A stretch of 13,187 nt of DNA. Source: Curvibacter sp. GTDB lineage: Bacteria > Pseudomonadota > Gammaproteobacteria > Burkholderiales > Burkholderiaceae_C. Position numbers and translations under genes: made by a program. Positions 1 to 6,518 of this stretch are shown piece by piece. Where the stretch lies: contig DNQP01000203.1 of the NCBI GenBank assembly GCA_003500955.1, forward strand, positions 3,839-17,025. Direction: 5' to 3'. Every line of letters starts with the position of its first letter. The stretch's first letter is position 1. The notes under the pieces are model-generated. The model was not told the DNA's origin and searched no databases. It worked only from the letters and a program-made list of their open reading frames with translations.

Positions 1-79
1 CCTGCGCAGGCAGGCTGGGAGCCGCAGTCGTCAGCCCCTCAGGGGCCTTCGCGCCTTGGGACGGCCCAGCGGCGCTCAT
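1..79 (-). CDS. TRAP transporter large permease (DctM-like), N-terminal fragment
   Basis: An ATG at 79-77 overlaps the TGA stop of the DctQ gene (ATGA overlap), and the frame stays open to the window edge, giving about 26 codons that begin MSAAGPSQGAKAPEG. The residues are Ala/Pro/Gly rich and do not yet reach a membrane helix, so the identity rests on context only. In TRAP operons the order DctP-DctQ-DctM is standard, and DctQ and DctM start/stop overlap is common. If correct, this is the sodium-coupled 12-helix membrane subunit. The polar lead-in would be a short N-terminal extension, or the true start lies further left, beyond the window. The gene is truncated by the window boundary, not visibly broken. 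Confidence 0.55.
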   Translation of the reverse strand, partial: MSAAGPSQGAKAPEGLTTAAPSLPAQ

Positions 80-621
80 TGGCGACTCTCTTTCAGATCC
101 TGGATCACCAGCAGCAGGTACTGCACGGCGGCCAGTGCGGCACCCAGCAGCACCACGGCGCGCATGGGCCAGGTCGGGAAGGTGAAGACACCCTCCACGC
201 CCAGGTACTCCTGATCGGTCCAGGCACGCTCCAGCGGCTTCCAAGTGGCGTAGGCGATCACGCCGCAGGCAAAGACGCCGGCCAGTGAGAACAAGGCGCG
301 CAGGCGTTTGCCAGCGCGCGGACGGCGCGTGATGTAGGGGTCGATGAACAGGTCCGCACGCGACATGCGGCCATGCCGCAGCGTGGCCGGCAACTGCAGG
401 AAGACGATGATCACGATGCTGGTGGCCACGAGCTCGGCCACGCCGTCGATCGGCCGGTTGGCCAGATCGCGCAGCAGCACGTCAGCGCACATCAGCAGCA
501 TGACCGCACCGATCAGCACCGAGCCGGCAGCGTTGAGCGCATCGACCAGGCGGCCGAACCAGCTGTCGGGCGCGGATGGCGGCGGCGAGGACTCGAGGTC
601 CGTGTTGGCTTCGTAGGACAT
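76..621 (-). CDS. TRAP transporter small permease (DctQ family)
   Basis: This is the small membrane subunit of a tripartite ATP-independent periplasmic transporter, which pairs with the large permease in the inner membrane and docks the loaded DctP receptor. The 181-residue product has the four hydrophobic helices expected of DctQ, at roughly residues 26-49, 61-80, 107-127 and 153-174, after a polar, Ser/Pro-rich cytoplasmic N-terminus. The family-typical segment between helices 2 and 3 carries Arg-rich turns (LRHGRMSRADLF, near 81-92). The ATG at 621 is preceded by a 59-nt gap after the DctP stop, and its stop overlaps the presumed DctM start. Length and helix layout fit the family well. The substrate cannot be read from this subunit, but the operon begins with an aromatic-ring dioxygenase, so an aromatic or ring-cleavage acid is a fair inference. 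Confidence 0.88.
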   Translation of the reverse strand: MSYEANTDLESSPPPSAPDSWFGRLVDALNAAGSVLIGAVMLLMCADVLLRDLANRPIDGVAELVATSIVIIVFLQLPATLRHGRMSRADLFIDPYITRRPRAGKRLRALFSLAGVFACGVIAYATWKPLERAWTDQEYLGVEGVFTFPTWPMRAVVLLGAALAAVQYLLLVIQDLKESRQ

Positions 622-680
622 GTTGGGGTGAACGCTGCCGCCGTCTCAGCAACGGCGGCAGCACATCCAGGCGTCAATGA

Positions 681-1775
681 TCAGAGCTCTTTGTCCCAGT
701 CACGCACGGGCTTGACGCCACGCTTGCGCAGCTCGTTCATGTAGGTGCTGACGATGTCCTTGGCCGGGCCCTTGGCGGCATTGGCCTTGACCCAGTCGGC
801 CGCCAGATTGGGCATGGTCTTGACCCAGGTGGCGCGCTCGGCCGCGCTGAGCTCGCTGATCTTCACCGGCACGGCCTGCTTGGCGCCGACCTCGGCCATG
901 GTCTTGAGCGCGCCTTCGTAGCGCTGCATCAGCGTCTCACCCAGCGCACGCGAGTATTCCTTGCCCACGTCCTTGACGATCTTCTGCACCTCGGGCGGCA
1001 GCTTGGCGAAGCTGTCCTTGTTCATGGCCATGCCGCCGATGTAGAGCGCGCCGATGTTGACCTTGGTGATGTAGGGTGCGACCTCGTAGATCTTGTTGGG
1101 CAGGATGCCGGTGGAGATCGAGACCGTGCCATCGGACACGCCGCTCTGGATGTCGGTGTAGTAGCTGGTCAGCGAGCCGTCCACGGGCACGGCGCCCGAG
1201 CCCTTGAGCCACAGGCCGATGGAGCCCGGCGCGGAGATCTTGCGGCCCTTGAGGTCGGCGTAGGCGTTGACCGGCGTCTTGGTGAAGAGGTGGTAGGTGT
1301 CCACGCCCGTGGCGCCGAGGAAGACCATGTTGTTGCGGTCCCACTCGCGCTTGAGCGCCGGTACGTTTTCGTTCATCTCGTTGGCCACGTCCAGGATGAC
1401 GCGCACATCGTCCGTGGTGAAGGGCGTCACGGTGCCGAACTGCGACAGCGGCATCTTGGCCGCTTCCAGGTTGTGAAAGACCCAGCCGATGTCGGTCACG
1501 CCCTGCTCCACGCTGGTCAGGGTGGCGTTCATCTTGTAGAGCTGGCCGCCATAGGCCTCGCGCCACTCGATCTTGTAACCCTTGCCCAGGGCCTCGACGC
1601 GCTTGTTCACCTCGGGCACGAAGAGCGTGCTCATCAGCCCGACCCAGGGCAACACCACCGGGTGGCTCGACGCGATGGTGAGCTTGAAAGTCTGCTGGGC
1701 CTGCGCCGGCATGAGCGCCGTGGCGGCCAGGGCGACGGCGCACAGGGCGCCCTTGATCATCTGTCGCTTCTGCAT
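681..1775 (-). CDS. TRAP transporter solute-binding protein (DctP family)
   Basis: This is the periplasmic receptor that captures an organic acid and delivers it to the TRAP membrane subunits. The 364-residue product opens with a Sec signal peptide: MQKR, a hydrophobic stretch at 8-22, and a likely AQA cleavage site near residue 26. The mature domain includes the DctP signature region DLKGRKISAPGS (174-185), whose Arg178 aligns with the arginine that salt-bridges the substrate carboxylate in characterised DctP proteins. It also has the family-like segment TSVEQGVTDIGW. Length is slightly above the usual 320-340 residues. It lies 59 nt downstream of the dioxygenase stop and 59 nt upstream of DctQ, so the genes are probably cotranscribed. 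The start is supported by an AAGGAG site 6 nt upstream of the ATG. Ligand: probably an aromatic or dicarboxylic acid (inference from neighbours). Confidence 0.93.
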   Translation of the reverse strand: MQKRQMIKGALCAVALAATALMPAQAQQTFKLTIASSHPVVLPWVGLMSTLFVPEVNKRVEALGKGYKIEWREAYGGQLYKMNATLTSVEQGVTDIGWVFHNLEAAKMPLSQFGTVTPFTTDDVRVILDVANEMNENVPALKREWDRNNMVFLGATGVDTYHLFTKTPVNAYADLKGRKISAPGSIGLWLKGSGAVPVDGSLTSYYTDIQSGVSDGTVSISTGILPNKIYEVAPYITKVNIGALYIGGMAMNKDSFAKLPPEVQKIVKDVGKEYSRALGETLMQRYEGALKTMAEVGAKQAVPVKISELSAAERATWVKTMPNLAADWVKANAAKGPAKDIVSTYMNELRKRGVKPVRDWDKEL

Positions 1776-1789
1776 GTCTGTCTCCTTGT
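1773..1789 (-). promoter_or_regulatory. Ribosome binding site and leader of the DctP gene
   Basis: Read on the minus strand the leader is ACAAGGAGACAGACATG, with a strong AAGGAG Shine-Dalgarno site. The same 17 bases, start codon included, precede the Bug receptor gene at 10644-10660, although the two proteins are unrelated in family. Confidence 0.75.
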
Positions 1790-1834
1790 CGTTAAAAGGG
1801 GGGATGACGGCACTCTGCGGCGCCTGCCAGTTAC

Positions 1835-2668
1835 CTACTTCTTCTGCGGGTTGAGCACGAAATCGAACTCGAGCAGCCAGCTCCCATCGGCCTGTTGCAC
1901 CCAGTCAGCCACCAGGGACTGGCGCACGCCGAAGACGGCGTCCGAGTCCAGGTAGGGGTCGCCATCGCGGAAGACGTGGGTGATCAGGGTCTCGTAGCCC
2001 TCGGCCTTGATCATGAAATGCAGGTGGGCCGGGCGCCAGGGGTGGTTCTTGCTGGCGCGCAGCATCTCGCCGACCGGACCGTCGGTGGGGATGGGGTAGG
2101 CCTCGGCCACGATGGTGCGGAAATCGAAGCTGCCGTCCGCGCGCGCCTGCAGCACACCCCGCGCCTGGGGATGGGCCAGTTCGGTGTACTGCACGTCGTA
2201 GTTGCCGTCCGCGTCGGCCTGCCAGACCTCGATGGTCGCGTGCGGCACGGGCTGGCCGTCGAGGCCGCGCACCGTGCCACGCACCACGCAGGGCTGGCCG
2301 CTGGCACCGTTGGCGACGTCGTCGCCGTTCTCGTACTTCGGCGCGCCTTCGACGTAGAAAGGACCGAAGACCGTGGCCTCGGTACAGCCGGCCGGCTTCT
2401 TGTTGTTCATGGCCACGGTCAGCATGGACAGGCCCAGGGTGTCGGACAGCAGGATGAACTCCTGGCGCTTGTCGTCGCACATATGGCCGGTGCGCGTGAG
2501 GAAGTCGATGCCCTGGAACCACTCGGCCTCGGTGAGCTGGGTCTCGCGCGCAAAGGCGTGCAGGTGCTGGATCAGGCTGGTCAGGATCTCCTTGAGCCGG
2601 GGATCGGGCGTCTTCGAGAAACGCTCGATCACGGCCTGGGTGATGGTGTCCTCGTTGAGGTTGCGCAT
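1835..2668 (-). CDS. Intradiol ring-cleavage dioxygenase, hydroxyquinol 1,2-dioxygenase type
   Basis: This enzyme cleaves a 1,2-diol aromatic ring between the hydroxyls with O2 using Fe(III). The best fit is hydroxyquinol to maleylacetate (3-hydroxy-cis,cis-muconate). The 277-residue product has the N-terminal helical dimerisation domain of catechol-type dioxygenases (about 1-95), including the LTEAEW and CDDKRQEFILLSD segments, then the beta-sandwich catalytic domain starting at VFGPFYVEGAP (100-110). All four iron ligands are visible: Tyr157 (GNYDVQ), Tyr191 (AYPIPTDGPVG), His215 and His217 (RPAHLHF). Their 34/24/2 spacing matches the family. The hydroxyquinol rather than catechol assignment is from overall resemblance and from the maleylacetate reductase gene in the same window; chlorocatechol dioxygenase is the main alternative. 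It is first in the operon, divergent from the LysR gene, with a GGAG site 8 nt before the ATG. Confidence 0.9.
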   Translation of the reverse strand: MRNLNEDTITQAVIERFSKTPDPRLKEILTSLIQHLHAFARETQLTEAEWFQGIDFLTRTGHMCDDKRQEFILLSDTLGLSMLTVAMNNKKPAGCTEATVFGPFYVEGAPKYENGDDVANGASGQPCVVRGTVRGLDGQPVPHATIEVWQADADGNYDVQYTELAHPQARGVLQARADGSFDFRTIVAEAYPIPTDGPVGEMLRASKNHPWRPAHLHFMIKAEGYETLITHVFRDGDPYLDSDAVFGVRQSLVADWVQQADGSWLLEFDFVLNPQKK

Positions 2669-2701
2669 GCGCGGGTCTCCTGCGGGTTCTCTCTATCCGG
2701 T

Positions 2702-2716
2702 GGACTGTAAAAGTCC
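2702..2716. promoter_or_regulatory. Perfect dyad GGACT-N5-AGTCC in the divergent promoter
   Basis: The sequence GGACTGTAAAAGTCC is a perfect 5-bp inverted repeat. It lies 34-48 bp upstream of the dioxygenase ATG, directly next to a minus-strand TTGTCA (2723-2718) that could be its -35 box, while no good -10 box follows. That placement, over or just downstream of a weak promoter, suits an activator or repressor site. A related core (ACTGTA, inverted) recurs at 2780-2785 near the LysR start. Confidence 0.45.
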
Positions 2717-2751
2717 CTGACAATTTGGGGAAGCGCGCTGCCGCAAATGAC

Positions 2752-2768
2752 TTTTCCGCGCAGCGAAA
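2752..2768. promoter_or_regulatory. Putative LysR operator, copy 1 (TTTTCCG-N3-AGCGAAA)
   Basis: The 17-bp sequence TTTTCCGCGCAGCGAAA has flanking TTTC/GAAA arms and contains a T-N11-A core typical of LysR-type operators. It is 34 bp before the LysR GTG and 83 bp before the dioxygenase ATG, the usual position for an autoregulatory and divergent-activating site. A second copy with 14 of 17 identical bases is at 13090-13106, upstream of the other catabolic operon. Confidence 0.55.
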
Positions 2769-2802
2769 TAAACCGGGACTACAGTACCGGGCAGGAGACC
2801 CC

Positions 2803-3732
2803 GTGGACCGCTTCGCAGAAATCCAGCTCTTTGTTCAGGTGGCCGAGACCGGCAGCCTGAGCCGTGCCGCCGAGGCGCTGGGCCTGTCCAATGCCGCGGC
2901 CAGCCGTCACCTGCAGGCGCTGGAGGACCGGCTGGCGGCGCGCCTTGTGGAGCGCAACACGCGCCGTCTTTTTCTGACCGACACGGGCCAGGAATTCTTC
3001 AGCCGCGCCAAGACCCTGCTGGCCGACCTCCAGGACGCCGAGGATGCCGTCAACGCAAGCACGCTCAACCCCACGGGCACGCTGCGCATCACAGCCTCGC
3101 TGTCCTTTTCCATGCAGCACATCGCGCCCTTGCTGCGCGAGTACACGCAGCGCTACCCCAACGTCAGCGTGCACGTGGAGGCGGCCAACCGCTACCTGGA
3201 CATCATCGACAACAACATCGACGTGGCCATCCGCACGCGCGAATTCGAGCCGGACTCCAACATCACCGTGCGCCGACTCGGTGCCACGCGCCGCATCCTG
3301 GTCGCCGCGCCGCGCTACCTGGCCCGGCACGGTCGGCCGAAGACGCTGCAAGACCTGCTGCAGCACCAGCTGCTGATCTACACCCACGCCAACAATCCCA
3401 ACGAGCTGCGCTTCACGCGCAACGGTGAGACCACCACGCTGCAGGTCAAGGGCCTGTTCGAATCGAACGACGGCCAGATCCTGCGCGCGGCCGCGCTCGA
3501 CGGCCTGGGCATCCTGGTGCAGCCGACCTACATCGTCTACGAAGACATGGTGGCTGGCCGCCTGGTGCCCGTGCTCGACGACTGGGACCTGCCGCGCCTG
3601 ACCATCAACCTCGCCTACCCCAGCCGCAAGCACCTCTCGGCCAAGGTGCGCACCTTCATCGACTTCATGGCCGAGCACTTCGCGCGCATGAACTACGAGC
3701 AGAAGTGGACCGGGCGCTTCGGCGTGAATTGA
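2803..3732 (+). CDS. LysR-type transcriptional regulator
   Basis: This cytoplasmic, probably tetrameric, DNA-binding protein would sense a pathway intermediate and control the divergent dioxygenase operon and itself. The 309-residue product has the N-terminal winged helix-turn-helix (about 1-62): FVQVAETGSLSRAAEALGLS, then AASRHLQALEDRLAARLVERNTR, followed by the LysR substrate-binding domain from about residue 88. I chose the GTG at 2803 because an AGGAG site lies 5 nt upstream (2793-2797) and the protein then starts right before the family's usual first helix (VDRFAEIQLF). A longer reading from a TTG at 2725 would add 26 unconserved residues encoded by the promoter region. It is divergent from the dioxygenase across 134 bp and followed on the same strand by the FAD hydroxylase, so the three probably form one regulatory unit. 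The effector is not readable from sequence. Confidence 0.92.
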   Translation: MDRFAEIQLFVQVAETGSLSRAAEALGLSNAAASRHLQALEDRLAARLVERNTRRLFLTDTGQEFFSRAKTLLADLQDAEDAVNASTLNPTGTLRITASLSFSMQHIAPLLREYTQRYPNVSVHVEAANRYLDIIDNNIDVAIRTREFEPDSNITVRRLGATRRILVAAPRYLARHGRPKTLQDLLQHQLLIYTHANNPNELRFTRNGETTTLQVKGLFESNDGQILRAAALDGLGILVQPTYIVYEDMVAGRLVPVLDDWDLPRLTINLAYPSRKHLSAKVRTFIDFMAEHFARMNYEQKWTGRFGVN

Positions 3733-3808
3733 ACCCACACGCTCGCAACGCATGAGCGCGGCCGGCTCGGTCGTGCCCGCCGCTGAACCCTCCCCGCGTC
3801 TAGCCACG

Positions 3809-5479
3809 ATGAACGACACCCTGCACACCGAGATTCTCATTGCCGGCGGCGGCCCCTTCGGCCTGATGCTCGCGCTCGAGCTCGGCAAGCGCGGCGTGCG
3901 CTGCCTGCTGGTCGAGCCCAAGCCGGGCACAGCCTACAACCCGCAGGCCAATGCCACCCAGGCCCGCACCATGGAGCATTTCCGCCGCCACGGTTTTGCC
4001 GATGCCGTTCGGGCTCAGGGCCTGCCACCGGACCACCCGACCGACATCGCCTATTTCACGCGCTACTGCGGGCACGAACTCGCGCGCCTGCAGCTGCCCA
4101 CGGCCGCGCAGGCCAGCCAAGCCGTCAGGTCCCTGGGCGGCTCCTGGAGTGCGGCCGAGCTGCCTCACCGCGTCTCGCAGAAGTTCGTCGAGGCCATCCT
4201 GCTCGAACAGGTGCGCCAGCTGCCCAGCGTGACACTGCAGCACGGCTGGCGGCTGGCCTCCTTCGAGGAGCGTGGATCTTCGGTGCACGCCCGCATCGAA
4301 GCCACCGAAGGTGGCGCCGCGCAAGACGTGCAGGCGCGCTACCTCATTGGCGCCGACGGCGCACGCAGCTTCGTGCGCCAGCGGCTTGGCATCGCCTGGG
4401 GCGGGTCCACCGGCTTCAAACGCGACTTCATGGGCGGCAAGATGTTCGCGGTCTATCTGCGCGCGCCCGGCTTCTACGAGGCTTTCCCCCACGCCCGCGC
4501 GTGGATGTATGTCTCGGTCAATGCGCAGCGGCGCGCGTTCATGGCCTCGGTCGACGGCCGCACCGAGTTCGCCTTCCATGCCGCCGTGCACGCGGGCGAG
4601 GATGCGGACGCCTGGACCGCCGAGGACGCGCGCCGCATCTTTGCCCAGGCCCTGGGCCGCGAGATCCCGATCGAGGTCCTGTCGGTGCTGACCTGGACCG
4701 CCGGCCACGCCCTGGTGGCCGAACGCTTCCAGCGCGGACGCGCCTTCATCGGTGGCGATGCGGCCCATCTCTTCACGCCCACGGGGGGCCTGGGCTACAA
4801 CACCGCGGTCGAGGACGCCGTCAACCTGGGCTGGAAGCTGGCCCATGTGCTGCAGGGGCGTACCCCCGAGACCCTGCTCGACAGCTACGAGACCGAGCGC
4901 AGGCCCCTGGCGCTGCGCAACACGGGCTACGCGCGCCAGTTCGCTGACAGCGTGGGCCTGTTTGTCGCTACGCCCGAACTCGAGGCCGACACGCCTGCCG
5001 GTGCGGCCGCGCGTGCGGCGACCAGCGAGCACCTGAACCGCCATGTACGGCTGGAGTTCAACATCCCCGGCGTGACCTTCGGCGGGCGCTACGACGGCTC
5101 GCCCCTGATCACGTCGGACGGCAGCACGCCGCCGCCCGACGCGCCGAACACCTACATACCCACGGCCTGTCCGGGCGGACGCCCGCCGCACGCCTGGCTG
5201 GCCGACGGACGCTCGCTCTACGACAGCTTCCACTTCGAATGGACACTGCTCGCTTTAGGGCCCGAGATGCCGGACACGGCGTCCTTCCAACAGGCGGCGC
5301 AGACCATGGGCCTGGATCTGCGTGTGGTGCGCCAGGAGGCGCCCGAGTTACGCGCGCTCTACGAGGCGCCGCTGGCGCTGATCCGGCCCGACCAGATCGT
5401 GGCCTGGCGCGGCCACGACGCTGATGCGGCGGCATCCGTGCTCGCGCGTGCCAGCGGACGGGGACTGGCCGGCGCATGA
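3809..5479 (+). CDS. FAD-dependent aromatic hydroxylase (PheA/TfdB/MhpA-like flavoprotein monooxygenase)
   Basis: This is a class A flavoprotein monooxygenase, expected to hydroxylate a phenolic ring with NAD(P)H and O2. In this context it may form hydroxyquinol from a resorcinol-like or hydroxybenzoate-like substrate. Residues from the ATG at 3809 (556 aa): dinucleotide-binding GGGPFG (13-18), the NAD(P)H/FAD 'DG' motif GADGARS (181-187), the second FAD motif GDAAHLFTPTGGLGYNTAVED (316-336), and a C-terminal thioredoxin-like domain (about 400-535), as in MhpA and phenol hydroxylases. Length matches MhpA (about 550). An upstream ATG at 3752 would add 19 low-complexity residues. Neither ATG has a clear Shine-Dalgarno site; I prefer 3809 because the FAD fold then begins at once. 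It follows the LysR gene by 76 bp. A resorcinol hydroxylase role is inference; 3-hydroxyphenylpropionate-type substrates remain possible. Confidence 0.87.
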   Translation: MNDTLHTEILIAGGGPFGLMLALELGKRGVRCLLVEPKPGTAYNPQANATQARTMEHFRRHGFADAVRAQGLPPDHPTDIAYFTRYCGHELARLQLPTAAQASQAVRSLGGSWSAAELPHRVSQKFVEAILLEQVRQLPSVTLQHGWRLASFEERGSSVHARIEATEGGAAQDVQARYLIGADGARSFVRQRLGIAWGGSTGFKRDFMGGKMFAVYLRAPGFYEAFPHARAWMYVSVNAQRRAFMASVDGRTEFAFHAAVHAGEDADAWTAEDARRIFAQALGREIPIEVLSVLTWTAGHALVAERFQRGRAFIGGDAAHLFTPTGGLGYNTAVEDAVNLGWKLAHVLQGRTPETLLDSYETERRPLALRNTGYARQFADSVGLFVATPELEADTPAGAAARAATSEHLNRHVRLEFNIPGVTFGGRYDGSPLITSDGSTPPPDAPNTYIPTACPGGRPPHAWLADGRSLYDSFHFEWTLLALGPEMPDTASFQQAAQTMGLDLRVVRQEAPELRALYEAPLALIRPDQIVAWRGHDADAAASVLARASGRGLAGA

Positions 5480-5503
5480 AAAAAGGGCCTTGCGGCCCTT
5501 TTT
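5480..5503. terminator. Bidirectional rho-independent terminator
   Basis: The stem GGGCC (5485-5489) and GGCCC (5494-5498), with a TTGC loop, is extended by five A-T pairs (A5480-5484 with T5499-5503). It begins at the base after the hydroxylase stop codon and has T-runs in both directions, so it can end both the plus-strand LysR-hydroxylase transcript and the convergent ohrR-ohr transcript. Confidence 0.85.
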
Positions 5504-5525
5504 CCTTTACGCAGCGTATGCCGAC

Positions 5526-5954
5526 TCAGACCAGACGCAGGTCGACAACGATGTTGCCGCGCGTGGCGTTGGAATAGGGGCAGACCTTGTGGGCCGTGTC
5601 CACCAGATCCTGCGCCACGGCGCGGTCCAGGCCCGGCAGGCTGACAGCCAGGCGTGCAGCGATGCCGAAGCCCTGGGGGATGGGCCCGATGTCCACTTCG
5701 GCATCGATGGACGCATCGGCGGGCACGGCGATCTTCTTCATGCCAGCCACGTGCTTGATCGCGCCCATGAAGCAGGCCGAGTAGCCGGCGGCGAACAGCT
5801 GCTCGGGGTTGGTCGCACCACCCGCGCCGCCCATGGCCTTGGGCGGGGACAGCTTGACGTCGAGCAGGCCGTCGTCGGTGGTGGAACGGCCTTCGCGGCC
5901 GCCCGTGGTGTGGGCCTTGGCGGTATAGACAACTTTTTCGAGGATGTTGGGCAT
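5526..5954 (-). CDS. ohr: Organic hydroperoxide resistance protein Ohr
   Basis: This is a cytoplasmic, dimeric, thiol-dependent peroxidase that reduces organic and fatty-acid hydroperoxides to alcohols, normally recycled by lipoylated proteins. The 142-residue product is full length for Ohr. The catalytic pair is present in exact family positions: peroxidatic Cys61 (GYSACFMGA) and resolving Cys125 (KVCPYSNATRGN). The active-site Arg20 (in TTGGREGRS) and Glu51 (NPEQLF) are also present. The ATG at 5954 has an AGGAGC site at good spacing. It lies 43 bp downstream of the OhrR gene on the same strand and ends at the shared terminator. OsmC is the nearest alternative family, but the VCPYSNATRGN motif favours Ohr. 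Confidence 0.96.
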   Translation of the reverse strand: MPNILEKVVYTAKAHTTGGREGRSTTDDGLLDVKLSPPKAMGGAGGATNPEQLFAAGYSACFMGAIKHVAGMKKIAVPADASIDAEVDIGPIPQGFGIAARLAVSLPGLDRAVAQDLVDTAHKVCPYSNATRGNIVVDLRLV

Positions 5955-5997
5955 GGTGAGCTCCTGTGGGTGGTTGAAGAAACAAGAAGTCGGAAAT

Positions 5998-6447
5998 TCA
6001 GGCCTGAAGGCGATCGCGCAACTGCTGGACCTGACGTGTCAGGTCCGAGAGCTCCTTGATCGAGCATTGCATGGCGTCGAGCATGCAGGTCGGTATGGCC
6101 GCGGCCCGGGCCTTGAGCTTGCGGCCGGCCGCGGTGAGCTGGATCAGCACACGACGCTCGTCAGTCGTGTCACGCAGGCGGCTGATGTAGCCCGCGCCCT
6201 CGAGGCGCTTGAGCAGGGGCGTGAGCGTGCCCGAATCGAGGTAGAGGCGTTCACCGATCTCGGAGACGGTCAGCCCGTCGCGCTCCCAGAGCACCAGCAT
6301 GGCCACGTACTGCGGATAGGTCAGGCCCAGCGCATCGAGATGCGGCTTGTAGGCCTTGGACATGGCATGCGATGCCGAATACAGGGCGAAGCAGACTTGG
6401 TTGTCCAGCCGCAGGGCTTGGTCAGGGGAGATGGTTTTGCCGGGCAT
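5998..6447 (-). CDS. ohrR: MarR-family organic hydroperoxide sensor-repressor OhrR
   Basis: This repressor of ohr is inactivated when its N-terminal cysteine is oxidised by organic hydroperoxides. The 149-residue product has the MarR winged helix-turn-helix (about 43-105), with the recognition segment LDSGTLTPLLKRLE (70-83) and the wing RDTTDERRV (92-100). The sensing cysteine is Cys19 in the conserved context LDNQVCFALYSAS. Two C-terminal cysteines, Cys121 and Cys128, place it in the two-cysteine (Xanthomonas-like) class that forms an intersubunit disulfide, rather than the one-Cys Bacillus class. The pairing and order ohrR-ohr, and a palindromic site over its promoter, support the call. No Shine-Dalgarno precedes the ATG at 6447, and a -10-like box ends only 7 nt upstream, so the transcript may be leaderless. 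Confidence 0.94.
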   Translation of the reverse strand: MPGKTISPDQALRLDNQVCFALYSASHAMSKAYKPHLDALGLTYPQYVAMLVLWERDGLTVSEIGERLYLDSGTLTPLLKRLEGAGYISRLRDTTDERRVLIQLTAAGRKLKARAAAIPTCMLDAMQCSIKELSDLTRQVQQLRDRLQA

Positions 6448-6454
6448 GGGCTGA

Positions 6455-6484
6455 ATTATTGCGTCAAATTAGATTGCGTGCAAT
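6455..6484 (-). promoter_or_regulatory. ohrR-ohr promoter with OhrR-like operator
   Basis: On the minus strand, TTGCAC (6483-6478) and AATAAT (6460-6455) are spaced by 17 bp and can act as -35 and -10 boxes. The palindrome ATTGCGTGCAAT (6473-6484; arms ATTGC/GCAAT) overlaps the -35 box, and a degenerate second copy, ATTGCGTCAAAT, lies at 6458-6469 over the -10. Dyads of this AT-rich 'TTGC..GCAA' form are usual for proteobacterial OhrR/MarR operators, and the overlap predicts repression by promoter blocking. Confidence 0.6.
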
Positions 6485-6518
6485 TTAAATGCCGGATAGC
6501 CCTGTCCCAAGCAGGGAC

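Noticed and set aside
2725..2802. N-terminal extension of the LysR protein from a TTG at 2725
   Set aside because: It would encode 26 unconserved residues through the promoter and operator region; the GTG at 2803 has a strong AGGAG site and begins at the normal helix of the family.
3752..3808. Hydroxylase start at the upstream ATG (19 extra residues)
   Set aside because: The extra residues are low complexity and precede the conserved FAD-binding strand; no ribosome site supports it. It is not fully excluded, because the ATG at 3809 also lacks a clear site.
5526..5954. OsmC rather than Ohr
   Set aside because: The VCPYSNATRGN motif, the Cys61/Cys125 spacing and the adjacent OhrR gene indicate Ohr.
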